From positions 1 through 6,548 of the forward strand of contig CAYRXH010000117.1 in NCBI GenBank assembly GCA_964428185.1: 6,548 nucleotides of DNA. Reading direction: 5' to 3'. This DNA comes from CAYMAZ01 sp964428185 (GTDB lineage Bacteria; Bacteroidota; Bacteroidia; Bacteroidales; DTU049). The position numbers and the translations under genes are program-made. Below the pieces are notes generated by a model. That model worked only from the letters and a program-made list of their open reading frames with translations. It had not been told where the DNA came from and ran no database searches. Below, piece after piece: positions 1 to 5,693 of the stretch (the first letter of the stretch is position 1; the number at the start of each line of letters is the position of its first letter).

Positions 1-78
1 TATATTTCTTGTCAGTAACAAAACCACTTTTACAAACTGCAATATTTTCGGGGTTACCAAATATAGCATACTCATCTC
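1..78. other. Left-edge sequence with no assignable gene
   Basis: This is the stretch downstream of the doxX-like gene, running to the window edge. No terminator hairpin is visible after the doxX stop codon. On the minus strand one frame stays open from about position 98 to the edge without an ATG and would read ...VIIRDEYAIFGNPENIAVC... A second minus-strand frame opens with an ATG near position 75. Several frames are open here simply because the stretch has few stop codons, so neither can be called a gene from this window. Confidence 0.3.
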
Positions 79-521
79 TTATGATAACGCTTTCCCATTA
101 CAAAATCTCTTCCCCAGAATCACATCAAGACTATATTTACCGTCACCGGCAAACATTGCCAGAAATACAATCCACAGCTCAATGGCATGAGCCGATCCTT
201 TAATGCCCTCTCCCATTGCCAAAGGCATCAGTGCTGCTATGAGCATTGTGAAAAGCATACCAAAGGCTGCCGGCCGGATCAACAATCCAGTAATCAGCAA
301 TATCCCACCACCAAACTCAGCCAGTGCAGCCATAAAAGCCCAGAATACAAGGGCAAAACCAATCTCTAAATTGCCCATCTGCATGCCAAGAAATTCCCAG
401 ACTGCAACACCAGAAGTTATTTTTGGATATCCATGCATGATAAACATGATTCCAATTCCAACTCTTATGATAAACCCAGATCGGGCCAGTGTTTGCCAAA
501 AATTACTTTTTTACATTTCAT
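79..521 (-). CDS. DoxX family small membrane protein, frame-disrupted near its N-terminus
   Basis: This is a small integral membrane protein of the DoxX family, whose biochemical role is poorly defined in most bacteria. The reading frame from ATG 447 gives 122 residues with clear family marks: HGYPK at its start, a hydrophobic helix holding AEFGGG, two further membrane helices, and the C-terminal signature GDGKYSLD. ATG 447 falls inside the first membrane helix, so it is unlikely to be the real start. A second frame begins at ATG 521, reads MKCKKVIFGKHWPDLGLS and stops at 465-467. Joining the two frames at 471-477 by one base gives ...HWPDLGLIIRVGIGIMFIMHGYPK..., the expected DoxX N-terminus, and a protein of about 147 residues with four membrane helices. 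That is a normal family length. The gene is therefore either broken by a 1-base deletion, misassembled at a short T run, or read by -1 frameshifting. It follows comEC after 65 bases. Family assignment is firm; the state of the gene is uncertain. Confidence 0.8.
471..477 (-). other. Candidate -1 slippery heptamer G GGT TTA in the doxX-like gene
   Basis: Read on the minus strand in the frame of ATG 521, the codons are CTG GGT TTA TCA TAA. The heptamer GGGTTTA fits the X XXY YYZ pattern in that frame, and the zero-frame stop comes one codon after it. A slip of -1 re-pairs the tRNAs on GGG TTT and continues as ATC ATA AGA, which enters the DoxX frame exactly where homology resumes. From memory, GGGUUUA is a known -1 site in the yeast L-A virus. 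I see no clear stimulatory stem-loop downstream. A lost T from an original run of four would explain the same data. Confidence 0.35.
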
Positions 522-553
522 AGTATTCGTCTTTTTTTCTCCGGAATGATTCT

Positions 554-584
554 TAACAATAAACCCAAAAAATCACTGTCCAAA
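554..584 (-). promoter_or_regulatory. Weak candidate promoter for the doxX-like gene
   Basis: On the minus strand TTTG (581-584) is followed after 19 bases by TATTGTTA (554-561), which only partly matches the Bacteroidota -7 box TAnnTTTG. Transcription would start about 25 bases before ATG 521. No terminator is visible between comEC and this gene, so read-through from comEC is equally possible. Confidence 0.22.
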
Positions 585-586
585 TG

Positions 587-2692
587 TCAGTCTGTTTTCA
601 ATACAAATGCTCCTGAAGATGAGACGCTAAAATATTTTATTCCTGCATCAGCAGCCAGTTTTTCCCACAAGCTCACGGCTGATTTTTTGTTTCCATAGGC
701 AAAAATAAACATTGATTGACTATGCCTTGATTTGAGCAATTCAAAATCCAGAAATGGATTATTTTCAACAATGACAAATTCCGGCTCATTCTTAAACTGA
801 AGTTTATTGAAATAAATGCGGTTATCATGAACAAGCATATTCCTTCCTGAAAAAAGCACTAAGGGATATGCACTAAGTATCTGTTCGGAAACGAAAACAG
901 AATCAGCAGAAATATAATTCACAGTTTGAATATTGTGTTGTGAAAAATATGTTTTCATCGTCTTTTCGATTCTGATTCTGAAGTTTTCATCTGTCTCTGA
1001 AGAAATAACAAGACACTTCCCATTGCTGACTAGAAGCATCGTATTTGCCTCACTATAGGGAACGATGAATTCACTGTGATGAAACTGTCTGATCTGATGG
1101 ACTGATCCCATTGCAAAAAAAACAAGCAGCAAGGCCGATGAAACGAAAAGTTGTATTTTTCTTCTTTCGCTGAAAGCATTGAACAACAGAAATATTGCAG
1201 CATACAGAATTATCACTCTGAACAAGGACAAATATATTCCGTCTGAAAGTGCTCCGGGAAGAGAGTCAATGAACCTGACAGTCTGATTCATGATTTTTAT
1301 TTCCAGACCAAGCATCCATCCTAGCGCATCTCCGAGAAGAGGTACTGCAGATATTACAAGTGCCGGAATAGCTGTATAAATAATTAAGCCCGAAAGAGGG
1401 ACCACAATAATATTTGTTAGGATAAAATAATTGGGAAACTGATGAAAATAATACATTGAAACCGGAGCAGTTGCAATCTGAGCAGCGACAGACACTGCAA
1501 CAAGATCCCTGAATTTCATCGCATATTTGCCGGAAATAGGCATCAGTTTTTTTATCTGTGGATATAATGCAACTATTCCGACAACTGCTAGATAGGACAA
1601 CTGAAAACCAGGCTGAAACAAAAACATCGGATTTATCAGGAGCAGCAGGAGTGCTGATGCAGCAAGTGAATTGTATATCGGCACTTTTCTCTGAACAATC
1701 ATTCCCAAGGCAACAAAAGAAAACATTGCCGAAGCCCTGAGAACAGAAGCAGAAAATCCGGTTAGCAGTGCATACATCCAGATGACCAGAAGGATGAGAA
1801 TGACCTTTCCAATCCTCTGAAGAGTTTTTTTGTCAGACAAAAAACCAAGTAGCCAACTGATTATTAAAAATATCACTCCTACATGTAAGCCCGAAACACA
1901 CATCACGTGCATGGCCCCTGCATTGGAAAACGCCTGACGGAGATCAGCATCAAGAGCTGATCTGTAACCTGTAACGATAGCAGCCGCAACAGCATACTCA
2001 TCTCCATCACCAAGATAGTTCTCCAGAATATTGAGCAGTTTATTTCTCAGTCTCAGCGCAAATGCTTTTACCGGATTTCCGCAATCCCTCTCCATGATTC
2101 TGACATTCTCATTTCCAATCCATGCGGTATGAAAAATGCCCTGATGTGCCAGATATTTCCTGAAATTAAAAGCTCCGGGATTCATTTCAGCCTGAGGGAG
2201 TTGCAAACTTGTTCTGAGAATGATTCTGTCTCCATATCTCAGCGTTTCTGTAAGGCTGTCCCTTGCGAAATAGCTCAGTAGTTTTACATCAACAGGAATC
2301 AGTGAGGTGTCTCCGACAATACATGAAGTGCGTAAAACAGTTTTAACAGAACGATCCCTGATACTCACATCATCATCAACAGTTGCAATTAGTGTTACTC
2401 TAGTGTCTGTTTTGATATCGGTCAGATTTTCAATATTATTATTTTGATTGAACTGTGTGGTATATGTGAATCCAAAACTTACAAAAAACAAAACAAGCAC
2501 TATTCCAGGAATCCACCTGAATCTGAAAGAACTGATTCTGGAATTGAATATCAAAAGAAGAATAAAAAAAGAAAGTAATGCGATACTCAAGGGAAACAAT
2601 GAAATACTGCTTCCAGAATATTCAGCAGCCAGCAAGCCTGTTACGAAAGGAAAAAATACCCGAAGGAAAGGATTCTGATTGAGAAAGCGCAT
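587..2692 (-). CDS. comEC: ComEC/Rec2 family DNA-uptake channel protein
   Basis: ComEC is the inner-membrane channel that passes single-stranded DNA into the cytoplasm during natural transformation. This 701-residue protein has the expected order. An N-terminal membrane anchor region (about 8-75) is followed by a soluble DUF4131/OB-like part (about 95-200) ending in the motif NPGAFNFRKYLAHQGIF (171-187). The competence membrane domain (about 230-505) carries SGLHVG (267-272), TGFSASVLRASAM (311-323), PGFQLSYLAVVGI (361-373) and a TAPVSMYYFHQFPN segment (408-421). A soluble tail (about 540-701) takes the place of the C-terminal metallo-beta-lactamase-like domain of longer homologues. The tail has no HxHxDH metal motif, so nuclease activity is not expected from it; from memory this is common in Bacteroidota. 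ATG 2692 is supported by the start MRFLNQNPFLRVFFPFVTGLL, a usual N-terminus for this family. The gene begins 25 bases after the lipoprotein gene and probably shares its transcript. Identity is firm; competence of the host is not shown. Confidence 0.95.
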   Translation of the reverse strand: MRFLNQNPFLRVFFPFVTGLLAAEYSGSSISLFPLSIALLSFFILLLIFNSRISSFRFRWIPGIVLVLFFVSFGFTYTTQFNQNNNIENLTDIKTDTRVTLIATVDDDVSIRDRSVKTVLRTSCIVGDTSLIPVDVKLLSYFARDSLTETLRYGDRIILRTSLQLPQAEMNPGAFNFRKYLAHQGIFHTAWIGNENVRIMERDCGNPVKAFALRLRNKLLNILENYLGDGDEYAVAAAIVTGYRSALDADLRQAFSNAGAMHVMCVSGLHVGVIFLIISWLLGFLSDKKTLQRIGKVILILLVIWMYALLTGFSASVLRASAMFSFVALGMIVQRKVPIYNSLAASALLLLLINPMFLFQPGFQLSYLAVVGIVALYPQIKKLMPISGKYAMKFRDLVAVSVAAQIATAPVSMYYFHQFPNYFILTNIIVVPLSGLIIYTAIPALVISAVPLLGDALGWMLGLEIKIMNQTVRFIDSLPGALSDGIYLSLFRVIILYAAIFLLFNAFSERRKIQLFVSSALLLVFFAMGSVHQIRQFHHSEFIVPYSEANTMLLVSNGKCLVISSETDENFRIRIEKTMKTYFSQHNIQTVNYISADSVFVSEQILSAYPLVLFSGRNMLVHDNRIYFNKLQFKNEPEFVIVENNPFLDFELLKSRHSQSMFIFAYGNKKSAVSLWEKLAADAGIKYFSVSSSGAFVLKTD

Positions 2693-2717
2693 CAGAAAAA
2701 GCTGAATTCAGCCCGGA

Positions 2718-3350
2718 TTAATAACAAGTGGAGTTGAGAACAACCCGTGCTTTTCCGTCAGTGAGAGAAATGGTTTTTTCAGCGTCTTCAGAATATAATG
2801 TACATGCAAAAGAAGCTTCAATTTTTATCACCCTTCCATTGGCGCCAATATTCATTGAAAACAAATCGAAAGTGACATTTTTGCTTTGTGGAGTATGAAG
2901 AGATGTGTAAACATCACCTTTTCCGTCAACCCAGATAACTTCAGCGCCATAATAATTCTGTGCAGGACCACTGACAGAATCTACAAATGCAAATGGCATT
3001 GAAGAGAAATAGGCATAGATGACAGAATCCCGGTTAGTCATCACGGTATCAAACAGGTTATGAAAATTCAGACTAAATGATTCTCTGTTTTTCATAAAAT
3101 AGTTGGAATTTCCCTGATACATGTATGAACTTGCAAACCATGCCATCCCATTGCTAAGAACAGCGCAGCTATCGGAAGAATCAAATAAGTATCCGTTCTC
3201 ACCTTCAACAATTGCTTTCTCATAACCATTGACCACACCATTGAAATACATTGCTGTTTCGGGTGTCTGAAATGGGGTAGGTTCATCTTTGCAGGAAAAT
3301 ATCATCACTGCTGAAACAAGTATCAAACAAACTTTTACAAACGTTTTCAT
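2718..3350 (-). CDS. Lipoprotein of unknown function
   Basis: I do not recognise a named family. From ATG 3350 the protein has 210 residues and opens with a clear lipoprotein signal peptide: MKTFVKV, a hydrophobic core, then the lipobox MIFSC with the lipidated cysteine at residue 20. Acidic residues follow in KDE, which in Bacteroidota can favour surface exposure. The frame extends to an ATG at 3386, but that would put 12 extra residues before a complete signal peptide, and a candidate -7 box lies between the two ATGs, so 3350 is the better start. The mature part is rich in aromatic residues and short alternating hydrophobic stretches, ending in ISLTDGKARVVLNSTCY, which suggests a beta-sandwich fold. 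Cysteines at 62, 183 and 208 could form a disulfide. It starts the minus-strand run leading into comEC. A link to DNA uptake is possible from position alone but has no support in the protein itself. Confidence 0.8.
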   Translation of the reverse strand: MKTFVKVCLILVSAVMIFSCKDEPTPFQTPETAMYFNGVVNGYEKAIVEGENGYLFDSSDSCAVLSNGMAWFASSYMYQGNSNYFMKNRESFSLNFHNLFDTVMTNRDSVIYAYFSSMPFAFVDSVSGPAQNYYGAEVIWVDGKGDVYTSLHTPQSKNVTFDLFSMNIGANGRVIKIEASFACTLYSEDAEKTISLTDGKARVVLNSTCY

Positions 3351-3364
3351 GGAAAGATTTTTTT

Positions 3365-3372
3365 CAAAAATA
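3365..3372 (-). promoter_or_regulatory. Candidate -7 box for the lipoprotein-comEC unit
   Basis: On the minus strand the octamer is TATTTTTG, a full match to the Bacteroidota -7 consensus TAnnTTTG. Transcription would start near 3358, a few bases before ATG 3350 and inside the longer reading frame that begins at 3386. No TTTG or TTG is found at the expected -33 distance. The region is very AT-rich, so a chance match is possible. Confidence 0.4.
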
Positions 3373-3387
3373 ATAATTTTTTCCATA

Positions 3388-3410
3388 GTTGTATTAATTT
3401 TTTATACAAC
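3388..3410. promoter_or_regulatory. Inverted repeat between divergent genes, possible operator
   Basis: Two perfect 7-base arms, GTTGTAT (3388-3394) and ATACAAC (3404-3410), flank a 9-base AT-only spacer. The dyad lies between the lipoprotein gene and apbE, centred about 40 bases upstream of the predicted lipoprotein transcription start. There it could bind an activator for a promoter that lacks a -33 match. There is no U-run pattern suggesting a terminator. The function is inferred from position only. Confidence 0.35.
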
Positions 3411-3444
3411 GGCATAAATTTTACAGCATGAATTTCAAGTTTTG

Positions 3445-3452
3445 TAATTTTG
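3445..3452 (+). promoter_or_regulatory. Candidate -7 box for apbE
   Basis: TAATTTTG is a full match to TAnnTTTG. Transcription would start around 3458-3460, which is downstream of the ATG at 3454 and about 16 bases upstream of the ATG at 3475. The site therefore favours 3475 as the apbE start. No clear -33 TTTG is present. Confidence 0.45.
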
Positions 3453-3474
3453 CATGGCATTTAAACCTCACTTT

Positions 3475-4494
3475 ATGCGCAAAGCTATTGTCAACATTTT
3501 TCTGCTTTTTTCCCTAATAATATATACTGCCTGTCAACAGCCCCATCTGGGGAGGGTGACCATCCAGGGAAAAGCACTTGGCACCTATTACACAATTCAT
3601 GTGTATCATCAGGATACCAGCCTCAGTTTCAGGAATAAACTTCAGTTTGCAACTGATTCCATTCTGGATCATTTCAACACAATTGCTTCAATTTATAACA
3701 ACAATTCTGAAATATCCAGAGTCAACAGGAATGAAGACATCGAGGTCAGCGATATATTTATTGATGTTTTTGAAAGAGCTTCAGAGCTAAACAAACAGAG
3801 TTACGGTGCGTTTGATATCACAGTAGGGCCGCTGGTCAATGCATGGGGGTTTGGTTTTACTGACAGCACACACATTAGTCAGGAAGTGATTGACAGCCTG
3901 CTTCTCCTCACTGGCATGTCAAACGTGCAACTGAAAGGCAGGAAACTTATAAAAAACAAGCCGGAAATTCTTCTTGATATGAATGGCATTGCCAAGGGAT
4001 ATGCTGTGGATCTAATGGCTGAGTATGTTGAGAGTTTAGGAATTTCATCATATATTGTTGAAATCGGAGGGGAAGTCCGGGCTGGAAATCCAAAACCGGA
4101 CGGGACCAACTGGATAATTGCCATTGAAAAACCGGCAGAAGATGCAACAGCTCCACAGGAAGAAGAACGCAGAATTGAGCTGAACAACTTATCAGTGGCA
4201 ACTTCAGGCAGCTACAGAAGATATTATGAAAGAAACGGCAAACGATATTCCCACACGATTGATCCTTTTACCGGATATCCTGTAAATCACTTCATGCTCA
4301 GTGCAACCATTATTACTTCCGATTGCATGACCGCTGATGCTCTGGCCACAGCATGCATGGTTCTGGGAATTGAAAAAGCTCTTGAATTATGCGAAAAACT
4401 GGAAAATACCGAAGGATATTTTATATTGGGCAACAGTGATGGGAGTTGGGAAATTCGATATACCAAAGGATTTGAACAATACTTCCAGAAATAA
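3475..4494 (+). CDS. apbE: FAD:protein FMN transferase, lipoprotein (ApbE)
   Basis: ApbE moves FMN from FAD onto a Thr or Ser of target flavoproteins, such as Na+-NQR and RNF subunits, on the outer side of the inner membrane, using Mg2+. From ATG 3475 the protein has 339 residues, close to the usual 330-350. It opens with a lipoprotein signal peptide MRKAIVNIF...YTAC, with the lipidated Cys at residue 20. The family motifs appear in order: ALGTYYT (34-40), the YGAFDITVGPLVNAWGF segment (110-126), LLDMNGIAKGYAVD (166-179), EIGGEVRAGNP (196-206), SGSYRRYY (244-251), YSHTIDPFTGYPV (258-270) and DCMTADALATA (283-293). The Asp and Thr of the last motif are metal ligands in characterised homologues. 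An upstream ATG at 3454 adds MAFKPHF, which would spoil the compact signal peptide and lies before the predicted transcription start. No NQR, RNF or other obvious flavinylation target is in the window. Function is firm from the motifs. Confidence 0.95.
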   Translation: MRKAIVNIFLLFSLIIYTACQQPHLGRVTIQGKALGTYYTIHVYHQDTSLSFRNKLQFATDSILDHFNTIASIYNNNSEISRVNRNEDIEVSDIFIDVFERASELNKQSYGAFDITVGPLVNAWGFGFTDSTHISQEVIDSLLLLTGMSNVQLKGRKLIKNKPEILLDMNGIAKGYAVDLMAEYVESLGISSYIVEIGGEVRAGNPKPDGTNWIIAIEKPAEDATAPQEEERRIELNNLSVATSGSYRRYYERNGKRYSHTIDPFTGYPVNHFMLSATIITSDCMTADALATACMVLGIEKALELCEKLENTEGYFILGNSDGSWEIRYTKGFEQYFQK

Positions 4495-4517
4495 AAAAAG
4501 GGTTGCATTCACAACCC
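4493..4517 (-). terminator. Intrinsic terminator of the tRNA-Glu/rpsT unit
   Basis: A perfect 6-bp stem GGGTTG/CAACCC (4500-4505 with 4512-4517) encloses the 6-base loop CATTCA. Read on the minus strand the hairpin is followed at once by TTTTTTT (4493-4499), a classic Rho-independent terminator about 30 bases after the rpsT stop. On the plus strand, 5 bases after the apbE stop, the same hairpin is followed only by ATCAATTTTC, so it would be a weaker stop for apbE. The T run overlaps the apbE stop codon. Confidence 0.85.
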
Positions 4518-4546
4518 ATCAATTTTCTTTCCGGTTTTTCTCAAAA

Positions 4547-4798
4547 TTACAATGAAGTAACTTTCTTAGTGAGTTTCGATTTCAGATTTGACGCTTTATT
4601 CTTGTGAATAATTCCTCGTTTAACCAGTTTATCGATTGACGAAATCAGAGCTGGAAGTTTTTCCTGAGCTGCGTTTTTATCGTTGAGGACTCTAAGGTCA
4701 CGAATTGAATTTCGTGCAGACTTCGCATAATAACGATTATATAATTTACGTGCAGCAATTTGTCTGATTCTTTTTTTAGCTGAAAGATGGTGTGCCAT
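4547..4798 (-). CDS. rpsT: 30S ribosomal protein S20
   Basis: S20 is a primary 16S rRNA-binding protein of the small subunit. The 83-residue product begins MAHHLSAKKRIRQIAARK and is rich in Lys and Arg throughout, ending ...NLKSKLTKKVTSL. This is the typical bS20 pattern of N-terminal basic helix and three-helix bundle, with the usual length of 82-90. The frame is open further upstream to 4903, but that extension is the reverse translation of the tRNA-Glu gene, so ATG 4798 is the true start. Only 14 bases (4799-4812) lie between the tRNA 3' end and the start codon, with no Shine-Dalgarno sequence. The mRNA is therefore most likely made as a tRNA-mRNA precursor and released by tRNA 3' processing. 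It ends at the strong terminator at 4493-4517. Confidence 0.97.
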   Translation of the reverse strand: MAHHLSAKKRIRQIAARKLYNRYYAKSARNSIRDLRVLNDKNAAQEKLPALISSIDKLVKRGIIHKNKASNLKSKLTKKVTSL

Positions 4799-4812
4799 GA
4801 GAAAAAATTTTG

Positions 4813-4887
4813 TAGTCCGTAGGGGATTCGAACCCCTGTTACCAGGATGAAAACCTGGCGTCCTGGGCCTGACTAGACGAACGGACC
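4813..4887 (-). tRNA. tRNA-Glu (anticodon UUC)
   Basis: The minus strand folds into a complete 75-base cloverleaf. The acceptor stem GGTCCGT/ACGGACT has a G-U first pair and discriminator A. The anticodon stem CCAGG/CCTGG holds the loop TTTTCAT, giving anticodon TTC. The T arm is AGGGG/CCCCT with the loop TTCGAAT. The 3' CCA is not encoded: the genome continues CAA after the discriminator, so CCA must be added after transcription. The gene leads directly into rpsT and appears to share its promoter and transcript. Confidence 0.97.
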
Positions 4888-4900
4888 AAGTTTGAGAGTG

Positions 4901-4930
4901 CAAATTTAATACTTTTTTCGAAATTGCAAA
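4901..4930 (-). promoter_or_regulatory. Promoter of the tRNA-Glu/rpsT unit
   Basis: On the minus strand TTTG (4927-4930) is followed after 18 bases by TAAATTTG (4901-4908), a full match to the Bacteroidota promoter pattern TTTG-N17-23-TAnnTTTG. Transcription would start near 4894, a few bases before the mature tRNA 5' end at 4887. This is the best promoter in the window. Confidence 0.75.
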
Positions 4931-4981
4931 ATGTTTTTAAAAAAAATTGCACTATACAAACCGTGATACAGTTTTTTTTCT

Positions 4982-4989
4982 TAGGTTTG
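4982..4989 (+). promoter_or_regulatory. Candidate -7 box for the gene at 5012
   Basis: TAGGTTTG fully matches TAnnTTTG and would place the transcription start near 4996, giving a leader of roughly 16 bases before ATG 5012. A -33 TTTG is not evident. It lies about 75 bases from the opposite-facing tRNA-Glu promoter, so the 124-base gap 4888-5011 is a divergent control region. Confidence 0.5.
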
Positions 4990-5011
4990 CTGAAAATAAG
5001 ATATTGATATT

Positions 5012-5692
5012 ATGCCACACAGACATCAGATCGAAGAAATAGCGAGCATTATTCACCGCAAGGGCAATCTTAAACTGGATGTTTACGAAAGAACCTTAGA
5101 TGCCATGAAGATGATGAAAGAAGAAGCACAGAAAATCATCAACGAGCTGCACTCCATCAGAACTGAATCGAAACACAATATTCCTCTGGAATTTAAAGAT
5201 AAAGGTGATTTTGAATTTGAGATTAAATTTGCCGGTGACATTTTGATTTTCATGATGCATACCAATGTGTTTGAATTTAACAGAGACCACAGCATCATGA
5301 AAACTCTCTATATCAAAAAGGACCAAGACCGTTCTTACTGCGGTTTAATCAATATTTATAATTTTCTTGCCGATTCTTTCAAATACAACAGGATCAATGA
5401 TTACGGCTATTTGATCGGCAGGATTTTCATAAATAAGGAAAATCATTACTACATTGAAGGGAAGCGTGAAATTGCTATGATTTACAATGACTTTGCAAAG
5501 TCGGTCATGGATAGGGAAAGCATAAGACAGATCCTGCTTTCATCAATTCTTTATACAACTAATTTTGATCTTTTGACACCTCCATACGATGATGTAAAAA
5601 TTGTCAGTGTTTATGAGATGCAGGAAACCATTGAGAATATGAGAATTAAAACCGGAAAGCGTCTGGGATTCAAATTCCAGGCGGATCAATAA
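5012..5692 (+). CDS. Conserved-looking cytoplasmic protein of unknown function
   Basis: I do not recognise a named family for this 226-residue protein. It has no signal peptide or membrane segment. Residues about 18-50 (NLKLDVYERTLDAMKMMKEEAQKIINELHSI) form a strongly predicted amphipathic helix, possibly a coiled coil. The middle (about 64-150) alternates hydrophobic and charged residues as in a beta-rich domain, with stretches such as FEFEIKFAGDILIFMMHTNVFEF and YLIGRIFINKENHYYIEGKR. The C-terminal part (about 150-226) looks helical and ends basic (RIKTGKRLGFKF). ATG 5012 is a good start because a -7 box sits just upstream. The codon and residue make-up match the neighbours, so it looks like a native, expressed gene. 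It is convergent with the SAM hydroxide adenosyltransferase-family gene, one base apart, and divergent from tRNA-Glu, so it is probably monocistronic. Position gives no clue to its role. Confidence 0.85.
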   Translation: MPHRHQIEEIASIIHRKGNLKLDVYERTLDAMKMMKEEAQKIINELHSIRTESKHNIPLEFKDKGDFEFEIKFAGDILIFMMHTNVFEFNRDHSIMKTLYIKKDQDRSYCGLINIYNFLADSFKYNRINDYGYLIGRIFINKENHYYIEGKREIAMIYNDFAKSVMDRESIRQILLSSILYTTNFDLLTPPYDDVKIVSVYEMQETIENMRIKTGKRLGFKFQADQ

Positions 5693-5693
5693 A

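Noticed and set aside
487..516. ATG 516 in the DoxX frame, followed at once by TAA, as a start with a nonsense mutation in codon 2
   Set aside because: A single change would give MKKSNFWQTLARSGF, but the alternative upstream frame supplies HWPDLGL, which fits DoxX N-termini better, so a frame change at 471-477 is the preferred explanation.
9..523. Plus-strand open frames (64, 60 and 106 codons) opposite the doxX-like gene
   Set aside because: They lie antisense to a gene with clear DoxX motifs, have no recognisable domains, and the first opens with TTG rather than ATG.
2701..2712. Perfect 12-base palindrome GCTGAATTCAGC between the lipoprotein gene and comEC
   Set aside because: One or two such palindromes are expected by chance in a window this size. 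It has no loop for a stable hairpin and no T run, so it is neither a clear terminator nor a supported operator.
3879..4201. Minus-strand frames of 102 and 84 codons inside apbE
   Set aside because: apbE motifs run through this whole stretch on the plus strand; the antisense frames have low-complexity Ser/Pro/Leu content typical of shadows.
4799..4903. N-terminal extension of the S20 reading frame reading MHSQTWSVRLVRPRTPG...
   Set aside because: It is the tRNA-Glu gene and its flank translated in the rpsT frame; S20 proteins begin at MAHHLSAKKR.
5663..5680. Hairpin CTGGGAT-TCAA-ATTCCAG as a terminator
   Set aside because: It has a G-U pair and no U run follows on either strand, and on the plus strand it is within coding sequence.
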